This document shows, in pieces, positions 1-12,100 of a stretch of 64,000 bases of DNA. Position numbers and translations under genes: made by a program. Source of the stretch: Adineta vaga (taxonomy: Eukaryota > Rotifera); assembly GCA_021613535.1 (NCBI GenBank), contig CP075495.1, forward strand, positions 16,210,842 through 16,274,841, given 5' to 3'. The notes beneath the pieces were generated by a model. The model did no database searches. It was not told the origin of the DNA and worked only from the letters and a program-made list of their open reading frames with translations. Numbering within the stretch: position 1 is the stretch's first letter; every line of letters begins with the position of its first letter.

Positions 1-328
1 ACATGGGTTCAATTTTTCTGAACACAATTGAGTAATTAGTAAATTTTTGATAATCAATTATCAACTGATCTACATCCGTAGAAAACATTAAATAATCATG
101 AAATAATTCTGATGATGAGAAAAAATCAATTTGTTGTTTCATAAAAACAGGTGAAAATTTGGTATTAAATTGCTTATTGATAATCTCACAAATAACAGAG
201 TATTTATCATTTATTATAGAAGCATTTTTTATTCTTTCATGTAGTATCATTATCGTATAAATTGGAGCTTGTTTCAACAGCTTGGTGAAAAAAAGATCAT
301 TTTTAATTTCTAAGGATGTGTTATCCAT
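1..328 (-). CDS. partial unknown protein, runs off left edge
   Basis: Reading the minus strand from an ATG at 328-326 gives an uninterrupted frame of about 109 codons to the window edge. It begins MDNTSLEIKNDLFF and contains the stretch SPVFMKQQIDFF. I do not recognise the family. The frame is open across AT-rich sequence and has a normal amino-acid mix, so it is probably a real exon. Before the hAT insertion it lay only about 300 bp beyond the 3' end of the DUF3987 gene, on the same strand, so it may be a following gene or a later exon of the same locus. Confidence 0.4.
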   Translation of the reverse strand, partial: MDNTSLEIKNDLFFTKLLKQAPIYTIMILHERIKNASIINDKYSVICEIINKQFNTKFSPVFMKQQIDFFSSSELFHDYLMFSTDVDQLIIDYQKFTNYSIVFRKIEPM

Positions 329-834
329 CTTGTTTATATCTAAAAATACTTTATATATATATGTAAAGATAAAAAGCTGATTTTGTAACCACAAAAAGAT
401 AAAAATATACTGATGTAATGTTTCACTTTCAAAAGTTGTTTGGTTTTAATTGTTGAAACTTCTTATAAATAAAATCAATAAATACGAAAATATGACAAGA
501 AAAACAAATCAGACTTATATATGTTAATAAAGAACTTTAAAAGAATAATATGGAAAGCATTGGCGGGCCAGCTAGGGGGCGAGGGGGGTCAATTGCCCCC
601 CCCCCCCTGAAAAAATTTCTAGGGGGCAATACATTTTTATTGCCCCTAGTATTACAAATGTTTTTCGCACGATTATAACTCCATCTATACTAGTATACAT
701 AAGTATTTTTCTTAGTGGATGCATCTGTGAACCATTAGAAGCGAGATTTTTAAAATTTTTTCAATTCTTATATCAATCAATTTATATGTAATAATATATT
801 TCTTCTCAAATAATAGTAATCAATTTTTTACAGT

Positions 835-3383
835 ATGTCTGAAAAAGGTACACTGGAATTTTACTTCATCAAGAAAAAAGCTGATGTTGTTGTACAAACG
901 AATGCATGTGAATCGATCCAATCGACTGTAGACGAATATTCATCTGATCAAATGTCAAATTTAAATAATTCTACAACATCAACGTTATATTCTACATCTT
1001 CAACATCAATATCATCTTTTACCTTTTCAACAGCAGCATCATCTTGCATCTCGTCACCATCAACATTATCTTCCATATGTTCAACGTCAACATCTACAAC
1101 ACCAACAATAATTCATAGTGTTAATAGTGAATCAGCTCTTGAACGTTCACATGCAGCTAGTAATTGTGGTATAATATCGGTCGAATCTGTTCAACGAGAT
1201 CCAGCACGTGGTCCAACTTACGCAAAAGAGTTTGTTTCACTTGGGCCGTATCAACCGAAATACAATTATCCAAGTATTGATCAACGACATTTTTGTCATC
1301 GATGGTTTGAAAAATACCTATGGCTTGACTATAGTATTACCATTGATAAAGCCTATTGCTTTTGTTGTCGATTTGCTTATGATCCTTTGAAGTCTGATAA
1401 AGTATTTACACTCATTGGTTATAATAACTGGAAAAAAGCTGTTGAAAAATTTAATAAACATCAGTCAAGTTTTTCACATAAACAAGCACATGAAGCTTGG
1501 ATAATGGCTGAAAAGAATCGAATTAATAATACGAATGTATTGATGCAAATTAATCGAAGTTTCAATGAACAAGTTGAAGAAAATCGCCTCTACCTGAAAG
1601 AAATTATTCGAACATTAATTTTTCTAGGTAAACAATGTCTACCTTTACGAGGACATCGTGAAGATGGTGAAGCTGAAAATCGTGGCAACTTCCTTGAATT
1701 ACTTGAAATTCGTAGTTTCGATAATGATCTCATCAAAAAGAAACTTTCCTCATTGAAATATACTGATCACAAGATTCAAAATGAACTCTTGATTTTAATC
1801 CAGGAAAATATTACTGAACAAATTGTATCGGATATAAAGAAATTCAAGTATTTTTCAGTTATGATTGATGAAACTACAGATATTGCAAATCATCAACAAG
1901 TGTCACTAGTAATTCGATATGTTGATGAATTTTTCAATGTCTATGAACGCTTTCTTGGTTTCGAACGAACTTTTGATACAACAGGTGAAGGCTTGTTTAA
2001 TTTATTAGTTTCATGGATCAAACAACTTGGTTTGGATATGGAAAATATTGTTGGTCAATGTTATGATGGTGCTAGTTCTATGCGTGGTGAATATAAAGGT
2101 GTTGCAGCTCGAATGAAACAATTAGCACCAAAAGGTATGTGGTAATTTTAACTTTTATATTAAAACGAACTTTATTGTCTACTAATTAAATAATAACTTT
2201 ATATATGACTATATTCCGTTCAATTGTAGCTATTTATATCCATTGTAATGGTCACGTACTCAACTTGTGCTTGGTTGATGTTTCATCCGCTATTATACCA
2301 ATTCGAAATAATTTCGGTGTTGTTCAAGCTCTATACAATTTCTTTGAAGGATCAGCCAAACGTCACCATCTATTTGAAGATATACAAAAAGAAGCTGGAT
2401 TAAAGTCATTCGTAATGAAACGATTATGTGAGACTCGATGGACTTGTCGATCGGAATGTTTGACTGTTATACTCAATCGATATTCACAAATAATCGATGC
2501 TTTGGAAACAGCTAGTAATGGACTTATTATGTTAAATACAATTAAAAGATTGGATTTCATTTTTCATTTGATTATCATGTATGAAATTTATTCAATAACA
2601 AATATATTATCAAAATATTTACAGCATTCAAATGTTTCATTATCTGATGCATTAGTTCATGTAAAACTTACAATTGATACATTAACAGGATTACGAACAG
2701 ATTTGAAGTTCGAAGAATTTTGGAAGAAAACAATCGATATTTGTGAAGACAATGGTATTGATGATCAAGTTGATATCCGAAAAAGAAAATTTCCAGCAAA
2801 GTTAGGTGGTGGTTATGTTATTCCAAATGATCTTTCAATCAAAGATAATTATCGTATAAATTCATATTTTGCCGTTATCGATAAGATAAAAGCTGCTATT
2901 GATAATAGATTTGATGAAAATAATGTTGCTATTGTTATTCTATGTGAAAAGTTGTTTTTGACGAAAGATTTACTTTCGTTTGATGAAATTCAACAGTTAA
3001 CTAGATTTTATGATTTGAATTACACCGACTGCAAAAGTGAACAATTATTATACAAAACAGCAATTAATCAACAACAATCAATGAACATTGACATCAAGTC
3101 GATTACTAAATTTTTTCTTCAAAAAAGCTTTCATCTCGTATTACCAACTATGAATCAATTGCTTCGCATTTTATGGACAATTCCAGTAAATGTCTGCGAA
3201 TGTGAAAGAAGTTTCTCGTCTTTAAGACGTTTGAAAACTTATTTACGAAGTACAATGGATCAGGAACGTTTATCTGCTCTGGCATTGATTCATATTGAGA
3301 AAGACATAACCATTGATATTGATAAAATTGTAGCAAAGTTTGTTATGAAGAACGAAACTCGAAAAAGTCAATTTTCTTACTAA
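835..3383 (+). CDS. hAT transposase (ZMYM1-like, DUF4371 type), two exons
   Basis: Exons 835-2134 and 2230-3383 are separated by a 95-bp GT..AG intron. The joined frame is 818 codons including stop. Splicing restores LAPKA/IYIHCNGHVLNL, the conserved A.YIHC..H.LNL segment of hAT transposases. Order: Ser/Thr-rich N-terminus (about 45-100), TTF-type zinc finger with HFCHRWF and AYCFCC (about 140-225), catalytic Asp region MIDETTD (about 346), second Asp region CYDGASS (about 410), and C-terminal dimerisation domain with CECERSFSSLRRLK (about 735-800). The last probably supplies the acidic third catalytic residue. Every block is present with no stop or frameshift, so the protein could be active and would cut and paste its own element. 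Assignment to the DUF4371/ZMYM1-like branch is from motif recall. Confidence 0.92.
2135..2229 (+). other. intron of hAT transposase
   Basis: The donor is AAAG/gtatgt and the acceptor ttgtag/CT. Removing these 95 bp fuses the two open frames in phase and rebuilds a conserved hAT motif across the junction. Confidence 0.85.
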
Positions 3384-3842
3384 AAAGTCGTTTGGTTTTT
3401 TCTCTTATAGTTAATATGTCTGTTATCATGTGTATTTAGGAATTGCATTAAATATGAAAAGAATAAAAGTAGATTTTAATGAAAATCATTTATACATAAT
3501 AATCATCTTATTCAAATATATCATTACTGCCAAAAAATCTTCGAAAGACATAGCAATTAGATAAAGTTTTTATGAACGCAAGGAAACTGTTTGTAAGTAG
3601 AAGTGCCAGAAATATTAGTGAAAACGTTTCCGGCGCAGAAAAAAACAAATATCTGTTGTAATGGGAATAAAAAAAAAAATTTAAGAATTCCAGTCTAATT
3701 TATTGCCCCCCCCCCCCCTGAAATTTTTTCACCGGCCCGCCACTGATTGAAAGAAAAAGATATGCAACTAATATCTGTTTCTTTATATGATTTTGCTGCA
3801 AAAATTGTTTTATAAAAGCAAATACATAATATATCTAATCGT

Positions 3843-6800
3843 TCAGTTTTTCTTTCTTTTGGATTGAGAAGCAGCTTGAGATGTTTTTCGTTTTCCATTT
3901 TCTTTTGCGACATTTTCAAATGGTTCAATACCTGTGAAATACAATGGACCTGAACAATACATATTTTCAAGATTATAATATCTGTAACGTTATTTCCATA
4001 TTCCAATTCATCTGGTTCTGTTGTTGCATTTTCTACCGAACGAAATACTGCACATTTATTATAATTGACATAACAGCGATAGTCTTCTGAGTCAAGCAAA
4101 AACTCAGCGTTTTGATTCAAAAGTAATTGTGTGATGGTATGAAAGCCTGTGAAAAAATTCAATTAATTTTTATATTTATTACTATTTTATCATCATACCA
4201 TCTTTTGTAAGATCAAAAAACGATTTAAATAATATCCACGTAATTCCAAATTCATTTAAAGCAGCAATAAATTCGAAACGTGATTGTTCATCATTTATTC
4301 GTGGTACATTTTTAGCGAAACCTTTCGTTGCTTTCACTGATTTTGACAACTTCCGAACGAAATAATCATCCTCAAGTAAAAGCTTTTTATTAATCATTAA
4401 CTGAATGCTACGTTGGCGAGCTACAGCAGAGTAATGCCGAGTAGCAAGAGCAATATCAGATGAAGATAAAATTATTGATGGATATTGTAAGATTGCTCGA
4501 ACACAAGCTTTTACATCTGGTGGATGAACATTTGATGGTGTTGTTTCAGCTAATTTCAAAGAATTTTTTTTCGTAATTTTTTAACTGTTAGAATACCCGT
4601 TTCAGATTCAATTTGATTAATTGGCTGTATTGGTTGGCAATCTACTCTACGATTATGATCACAATCTATAGAACAAAAAAAATTGTTGTTTGATTTAACA
4701 TGACATGAAATGAAACTAATTTTAGATATTTCAACCTTTCGGCTGTACATCAGGTGTTTTATTGTTGTTGTCAATCAATTCTGTCGCTTGTATTTGTTCT
4801 ACTTGAACCATATTCAAATCATTTTCGAAGAGATCTATAGATTAGCAAACAAAAAAGAAAAAAAAAACATCATGGCATACATACATATGTATACAAATAC
4901 TGCTTAGATGGTTATAAGAAAGAATGGCTAGATCATGATCATTATTTGAAACAAAATCCTTATCGAATATACCTAGAAGTAGTAAGTAACTTACGGTATT
5001 TTCAAAAATTGTTTCAAATGCATCAGCTTACGTGTCATCATTGCATCATTCTTATTCAGCAAGATATTGTCTGTATTGTTTCTATCGACTAACTGATCTT
5101 CTTCACGAAATTCACTGTTAATCGTTACAGCAACAGGCATTTGTACAAATATATTTTGATCAGTTGTATTAGCAATAACTCCAGGATTAAAATCAATTGT
5201 CCCATTAGATGCTTCTTCATTATTGAGATTCACTAAATATAAAATATTTTCTTGAGATTAATCATACAAAAGAAAATATATATTGAAACATATTCTAGAT
5301 CAATTCAGAGATAAAGTTCTTCTATATTATTTATAAGATGAGTGAAAGTGTAATACCATTGTACATACCTATTGATACTAGATCATATTTTGTACAATCA
5401 TCACGATGTTCAACTCTGGTGGTTAACAACTGTTTAGCTTCAGGAAGAAGTTTACAATTATTTGGCAGATTTGAACGAGTGAGTAAATTTTGATATTCTT
5501 CTGCACTAATCTTGTATTCTTCCAAGTGTTGAAGAAATTGATTTTTTTCTGATGATTTATTAGGTATTGGATTTTTAAAAAACGAGTGAGTTTGTTGTGC
5601 ACGTAGACGAGAAATGAAATATCCTGTGCTTAATATTTTTTGATCAACTAATTTGTTTAATATATTGTTTAATAAATTGTTGTCCACATGATGAAAAGGA
5701 GCATTAGTTCTTTTCCCGTTTTCATTTGTTATTGGTTGTTTTAAATCAGAACGAAGAAAAAATTGATACGGCAACTGTAATATTCTTTTTTCTAATGATG
5801 GTTTTTCTGCAATTAATGTACGAAATTGAGTAGAAGGCACACTTGGTTGATTTACTGAATGTTCTAAATTGAACAGATTTAACGTGTTCTTAAACAAGTA
5901 ATTGTCAAATAAATTTGCCGTGATATGGCATGTTTCTAACGAAACGTAACTGACAATTTCACCATTACCGCTCTTATTAAAAACTAGATGTTTGTCAATG
6001 TAAAGTTTTGCTCTTGTAGCAAATGTTTGGTCGACAACTTGTGCAAATTGTAATTCTCCATTTTTTTTCATTTCATATAAAATAAGCATTGCATCTAAAA
6101 GACGCTGCATATTCACACAAAGTCTGGGAAATATTTCTGCACTTTTTGAATAAAAAGATTGAAGATGTGATTGTTGTCGATCTCTACATAATCGTTGTCC
6201 TTCTGCAATATAATGTTTTCCTTTGGTTGCATAGAATCGTTGTGGCTCATCATTTCCTAATGGATCCACAAATGAGTACACGATCTTCCCTATGAAATGA
6301 ATGACAACAAATATTTGCTGAATTGAAGGTAATAATTGATCTGATTTTTTTATCGAGTCGTACGATATTAAATTGTTTTCCACAAAGTGGTACAAAAAAC
6401 GATTATCACAACCATCAGATATTTTATGTAAAGAATATCGAGCCAGAAGTAGATGGAAAGAACCACCAGTGCATGCACCTAACAATGATAAACGGGCATT
6501 TTCAATTGAAAATTCATACATGCCTGTGGTTTTGGAAGATTCTGAGAAGCCATCAAAGGCTTCACACAACAGGGAACGATTAGACACCGCAACCATTTGT
6601 CCTAAATCAAAACATATTAATAATTATATATCTCGGAATCTCAACTGAAGTTCTATTGATTCAATGTTTTCATTTTACAATCTGACTTCCGTTACTGAAA
6701 ATTTCATATATTTGACTCAGCCTTCGACTCTTCTCCCAAAAATTTTTATTTATTACTTCGATTCTTATTCCAACAAACTTTGATTGTCATATTAAGAAGT

Positions 6801-7540
6801 GAGTGATCTTGACTAAACTAAAAAATTATAATTAAGACTTGTTTATTTGGATAAACAAGATATAAAACTCAACAAGCATAAAGCGAAAAAAAATTCAAGA
6901 GAAATTATCTTTATTTTATTTGTTCATAATTTATTAATATCAAATAACAGTGAAATCTATCTCAAAATGTTTTATTTGAAAAGATCTTGAAAGTTAGATA
7001 TATAAAAAACATGAATCCATCAAGTTCATGAAAACAACCATGTATTCAAATTTTTCACAAAAAAAAATTCATCAAGTTTCATTGAAAATGTTCAGTAATA
7101 ATTTGCAGCCTGTAATAATTATCTAATGTTATACTTGCTTAATAGTAAATCATGAAGCACTAATCTTATATCTCATCTGAATTATAGAACAGAATTACAA
7201 TTGAAAAAAATGTTACTTAATATCTGTGTGAAATTCGTCTTATCTAATTGATTGGCACAAAAACTAATGCTTTATGGAAAAAAAACATCATCTTTACTAT
7301 ATTGATAAAAGCCCAACTTGTTCAAGTTAGCATCTGCTTCGTGCATGAGTAAGAATTTATTTCCAGTAGATAATTCTTTATGTAAACCAGCACCAGTTAT
7401 ATCATAAATAATGGACTTTTTCTCGTCTTCAACATAAACTTCTGGAAAGAGATTTTCACATGTTTTGTAACAAGATTGAACAATATTTATTAGGCCACTT
7501 TTATCCGAACCCAAGCCAATTACAAAATCAACTTTTCTAC
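3843..7540 (-). CDS. DUF3987-domain protein (primase/helicase-like), multi-exon
   Basis: Several minus-strand exons read as one protein. The first visible exon (7540 downward) has GRKVDFVIGLGSDKSG, a P-loop-like segment, then ITGAGLHKEL and LLMHEADANL. The main exon (about 6606-5368) has NRSLLCEAFDGFSE, LSLLGACTGG and GCDNRFLYHF. Later exons are about 5232-4995, 4775-4556 and 4559-4199, with a tail ending in a basic KRKTSQAASQSKRKKN. This order (P-loop, T.egL, mhEad, DG, gF.nRFL) is that of DUF3987, known mainly from bacterial, phage and mobile-element primase/helicase proteins. The P-loop is atypical: D stands where the last G of the Walker motif should be. An A8 run (4564-4571) breaks the frame by one base between two exons, either a real lesion or a base-calling error. 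I found no N-terminal exon. Function is inferred only from the domain. Confidence 0.55.
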
Positions 7541-7553
7541 CTGAGTTTTATTA

Positions 7554-8900
7554 AAGGTATTTTATTTATATAAAAGAAAGATCAAATAAAGATTATTCTG
7601 TTCTGTTCACAATAGTTCTTTTTTATTATAGAGATATTTATTTTCTAATTATGGTAACAGTTGCACTCATATGGTAGATGTCGATAGATTGTTATGACAC
7701 AACAAAAGTACTATATTTTTATCGTTTGTAAAATGTGAAGGAATAAGGGTAAACAAAACGGTATATGGTGAAATTTCAGCTGAACTTTGAATTTATGAAT
7801 AGTAATCCGTCATGTTATCAGATTTATAATACAAAATAACATCTCATAGGATTTAACCATCTGCAATTCATCGTACACTTTACACATAGCACGTATGAAT
7901 CCTGTCTATTATTAATTACACATATATTTAACAATTAACTAGATCGTACGGTATAGCAATGATATCATTTACATATCAAAATGAATTTCCATTTCCTTCT
8001 TACTCAACCCAACCCAATCCAAACCATGACTGAATATTGTAGTGTATCTATGGTATCGTTTATATATAATTATGTTGATCTTAAAAGAACATATTAATGT
8101 ATTTTGCTATATAATGAGACAATTTTTTACGTTAAAATTATTAATTACACGATTAAAGTTGCTTCTTCAAACATTCATATTATAATTAATATTAAAGAAG
8201 AATGTTGAACATTTTGAATTTCCTAGAGATTTATATTGTGGGAAATTCATTTGAATTTCCCAGAAGTTTATCTTTTAATAATTTTTTTTGAATTTCCTGG
8301 AAATGGAAAATTTCCATGCTCTCAACAGCCATTCCAACACAAAACCAACACCTTCATCCTCACCGCTTCCGTTACATCAGAAGAACTGTTTATAAAGTTT
8401 AGTCCGTTGATTAACTGAACTTTGCATACTCTTCATAAAAATAAACACAATGATCTATTCAACAAGTCAGATAACATGGAAAAAAAACAAATATATGAAA
8501 ATATCTATGTATAGTTTCGAACTTTAATGAATGTTCGTAAAATACAGCAGAAAGAGGTTTTCGCGAGAGAAACAAAAAAACATGATAGGAAGATGAAAAT
8601 TCTCGAAACTGCTAAGTCGCATGTAGGCCAAGAATATATATGACGAAATAAGATAAAGTCATATGACAAAGAAATAAAAGAAAACATTCTTTCTACGCAG
8701 TTATCAAATACCAAAAAAAGACGAAATATTTATCCAGGAGAAGTCATATGATGGTAAGAGTAAAGCAAAAAATAAGGTAATACTGATGATAACCGAACGA
8801 GAGAAGATACAACATCATTATGAAATCATGAAAAGAAAACAAAAAACATTATTTCAAACAATAAATAAGCTAATATTAAGAGTGAGAGACAATATGAAAA
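7554..8900. other. intergenic, AT-rich, no gene seen
   Basis: Between the DUF3987 gene and the subtilase promoter I see no convincing coding frame. A short imperfect repetition of gaatttcc words lies at about 8213-8310. The 5' exon(s) of the DUF3987 gene could lie at the left end, but none could be supported. Confidence 0.5.
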
Positions 8901-8914
8901 AGGTCGGAGTATGG

Positions 8915-8926
8915 TATATAAATATA
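8915..8926 (+). promoter_or_regulatory. TATA box of subtilase gene
   Basis: TATATAAATATA lies about 50 bp before a 5'UTR splice donor (aag/gtaagt, intron 8974-9126), which is followed by the ATG at 9165. The paralogous gene has the same arrangement, which supports a real promoter. Confidence 0.5.
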
Positions 8927-9164
8927 CGTAAGTATCTACAATAAAAATTAATTCTCACAAAAGATTCTGCAAGGTAAGTGTGAATAATATGAATTATCGT
9001 CATATATTTCTTTAAGGACGTTTTATCAATGTTCGAATTAAATTATCATATCCCAATTCTTTACTCTTTACTCTTTTCTTTTGAGTAGATACACTGCAAG
9101 ATTTATTCTTATAATCTATGTTTCAGATATTTCACATAATTCAGTTATAAAATCAGAAGACAAC

Positions 9165-12100
9165 ATGAAATATAGTAAAACCCCTGCAAGCGAAGAGCAA
9201 GCAGATTTCACTCCGAAACAAATCAAAGGCGAAGATCGACTAGGCACAAAGTAAATACACTATTTACATATTTCAACAATCATTGAAAATATTTTCATGA
9301 TTTAGATCAGTATGGTCGACCATATTCTCACATAATAAAATCAAAGTTATCATCACAGGCTTGATATTGATGTTTATTGTGAGTGGTGTACTGATACTTT
9401 TTGCTTCGTCACAATCACAATGGATTAAAAAAACATCATCTAAAAATGATCAAGGTAAGATTAGAAATCTTTTTTCCTCATAAGTAATAACCCAATTCAA
9501 TAAAAAGAATATCAACTTCTTCATCAATATATTTTCATAGGTGATGTACTCCCTCAACTACGATCATATTCAACAAGACATGAAGTAAACAATTCATATG
9601 TTTATTATTTATCATCTTATAATCATTTTATATAGAAACATCGATCACCAGATACTCTTGGTCATATGAATGTTTACATCAACAAACATAATCATCGATC
9701 AAATCAACGAGTTCGCTTTCCTGTAGCTCGATATAATGATCGTCGTCACTTTCGTTTGTTTTCTTTTCACTCCTTTTCTCTTTCCTATAAGCAACTTTTA
9801 TTTTTTAGCATTACGAGGTCCATTTCTTAATTTTATGCCATGGGTGCCAATATTTGCTGATCGATTAACAAAACAAACAATTATTTATTCACCAACAGGA
9901 GGTAAGTATTCTTGTTTATTACTTAAATTATTTAACAATTCATTTATTATTTTGTTTAGTTTATATTCTTCCACCATTGGTCAATTCATATGGTCAACTA
10001 TTTTCAGTTGCACAACTTATTGCTTCAGGTTATGCTAGTTTAGTTAGTAGTGGATCATCACTCAATGGAAATATTGATATACTTCGTTATTTTCAATCAC
10101 AACCTTGTATGTTTTCTTTTCTCTCTTCATCCACTGATTGATATGTTGTTTATGATAGTGTTGGGTCCAGGTATTCCAGTGATTAACCCTTTGACAGGTG
10201 GCTTTACTGGTGGCATTCATGGTAATTTTGGTTCATTTCCAAAAGCTAGACGCTATGAAGGACGATCAAAGATGGATTATTCACGTGAAAATGAAAATGA
10301 AGATGATGATGATGATTATCGTGGTCATGAACAACAAGAAAGTGAAGAATATAAAGATCGACCTGAATACAATTCATATCGAAACAATAGAAAACCATAC
10401 AACACAAACAAATATACAAGTAAGACATACATACCACCTAGTCATTTGTTCTGACCTATTTCATATTTCTATTCTTTCAATTGACACTGATTGACTTTAT
10501 TTTGTTATAGGAAAAACAATACCATCGACAACCAAATCATCAACAACACTACCACCACCTCAATCATATTTAACCAAATGTGAACCAGAAAAGAAATCTC
10601 GTAAGTCAATTTGTTTCTTTACATATGAGATATCACAATTCTCATCATTCATAAAATTGATCAAAATAATTCATTTACTTTTTTCCATTAATCATGGTGA
10701 TGATAAAGTTAATTTTCTTTGGATTTGATATGGATAGACTTATATAATTGTATTTTTGTTTTCATCTTTAGTAACAAATGATCATAACGGACGAGCATTC
10801 AAAAAACACCATCTTCGTAGAAAAATGAGAACGATATCGAACTCAAAGAAATCTAATACTCCTGGGCTTCTCAAGGGTGCTTATGTCATTCAATATCCAA
10901 CTAACACTCCTGTCAAACAATGTTTTCAGTCAGTAACTAATTCTTTACAAAAAACACACAGAATTAGTAAATCATCAGTTGGACTACGTACTGAAATCAA
11001 ATCATCATTATTTACTGGCATTTCTATTCAAGTAGACGATAAAGATGCTATTGATGCATTAGAAATGATTGAAGATGCTGTTGACGTTTTTCCTGTTACC
11101 ATTATTAAACGTCCACGTCCTAAGAAGAAGTCTGCATTTGTTGATACATTAACAGAAGAACAACTTAAAACATTGGTTCCTCATGATTTAACTGGTGTTG
11201 ATGATATTCACAAACGATTCAAGAATTTTGGTGAGGGTGTTAAAGTGAGTATTTATCTTTTTTTGCTCTATTTTCTGGCATCCAACTGAGCTACACAAAA
11301 TGATTTATTTTGTTTTATTGTAGATAGGTATTATTGATAGTGGTATTGATTATACACATCCAGCACTTGGAGGTTGTTTTGGAGAAGATTGCAAAGTGGC
11401 ATATGGCTATGGTAAGTGATTGAATTTGATTATTTATCGACATACTTAATATAGAGTAACGGATTGTGTAGATTTGGTTGGTGATGCTTATAATGGTAGT
11501 AACACACCAGTAGAAGATGACGATCCTTTGGATAACTGTTCTGATGGTGCTCATGGTATATTTTCTCTTACATATTTCTCTTATTTAGTCTCATAATATA
11601 TAATATATAGGAACACATGTTGCTGGTATTATTGGTGCAAATACGACTGGAATCGATGATCCACTTTATACTCCAGCTGAGCATTTTATAGGTGTTGCTC
11701 CTCGAGCAAAACTTGGAGCATGTGAGTAATGTTTACTCTATATCCAATAGAATATTTATATTATTTTGTATCTATTTAAAAGATCGAATATTTGGATGTG
11801 AAGGTTATGTAACAAGTGGTAAGTATGAATAGTTATATATTGTTACTATTGAATCTGTTTATGTAATATAATTTGCAAATATATTTATTTCTAGATGTGG
11901 AGGCTAAAGCAATCTTTCGTGCTCAAGCTGATGGTATGGATATAAGTGAGTATTTTTGATTATGTCTTCTATTCTTCTCTTTCAAATCTTAATATCAGAA
12001 ACAAGACTGTCGAGGTAATATATCTTTAAGACAGTGACATTAATTAATATATCGTGCAAATCTGTATTTAAATTTAGTCCTTCCTTTGAGATTATCCATT

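Larger units (their letters stand above)
558..3745 (+). mobile_element. complete hAT DNA transposon
   Basis: The left end begins CATTGGCGGGCC at 558. The right end reads GGCCCGCCACTG, finishing at 3745. These are inverted copies, close to the CAGTGGCGG type of hAT ends. The flanks are atggaaag (550-557) and attgaaag (3746-3753), an 8-bp target duplication with one mismatch, as expected for hAT. Each end also holds a run of 12-13 C followed by CTGAAA, in the same orientation at both ends. The left run can pair with a nearby AGGGGGCAAT to form a hairpin. The element is 3188 bp, carries one two-exon transposase, and lies just past the 3' end of the DUF3987 gene. Confidence 0.93.

Noticed and set aside
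3695-3842. C-terminal extension of the DUF3987 gene into GGGGAIN
   Set aside because: The last residues are encoded by the hAT terminus (C-run), so the reading frame there is accidental. The basic tail ending at 3843 is the likelier C-terminus.
10246-10437. Minus-strand His-rich frame, and the similar one at 24425-24646
   Set aside because: Both are antisense to the acidic stalk exon of the membrane proteins (GAT/GAA repeats read backwards as ATC/TTC/CAT).
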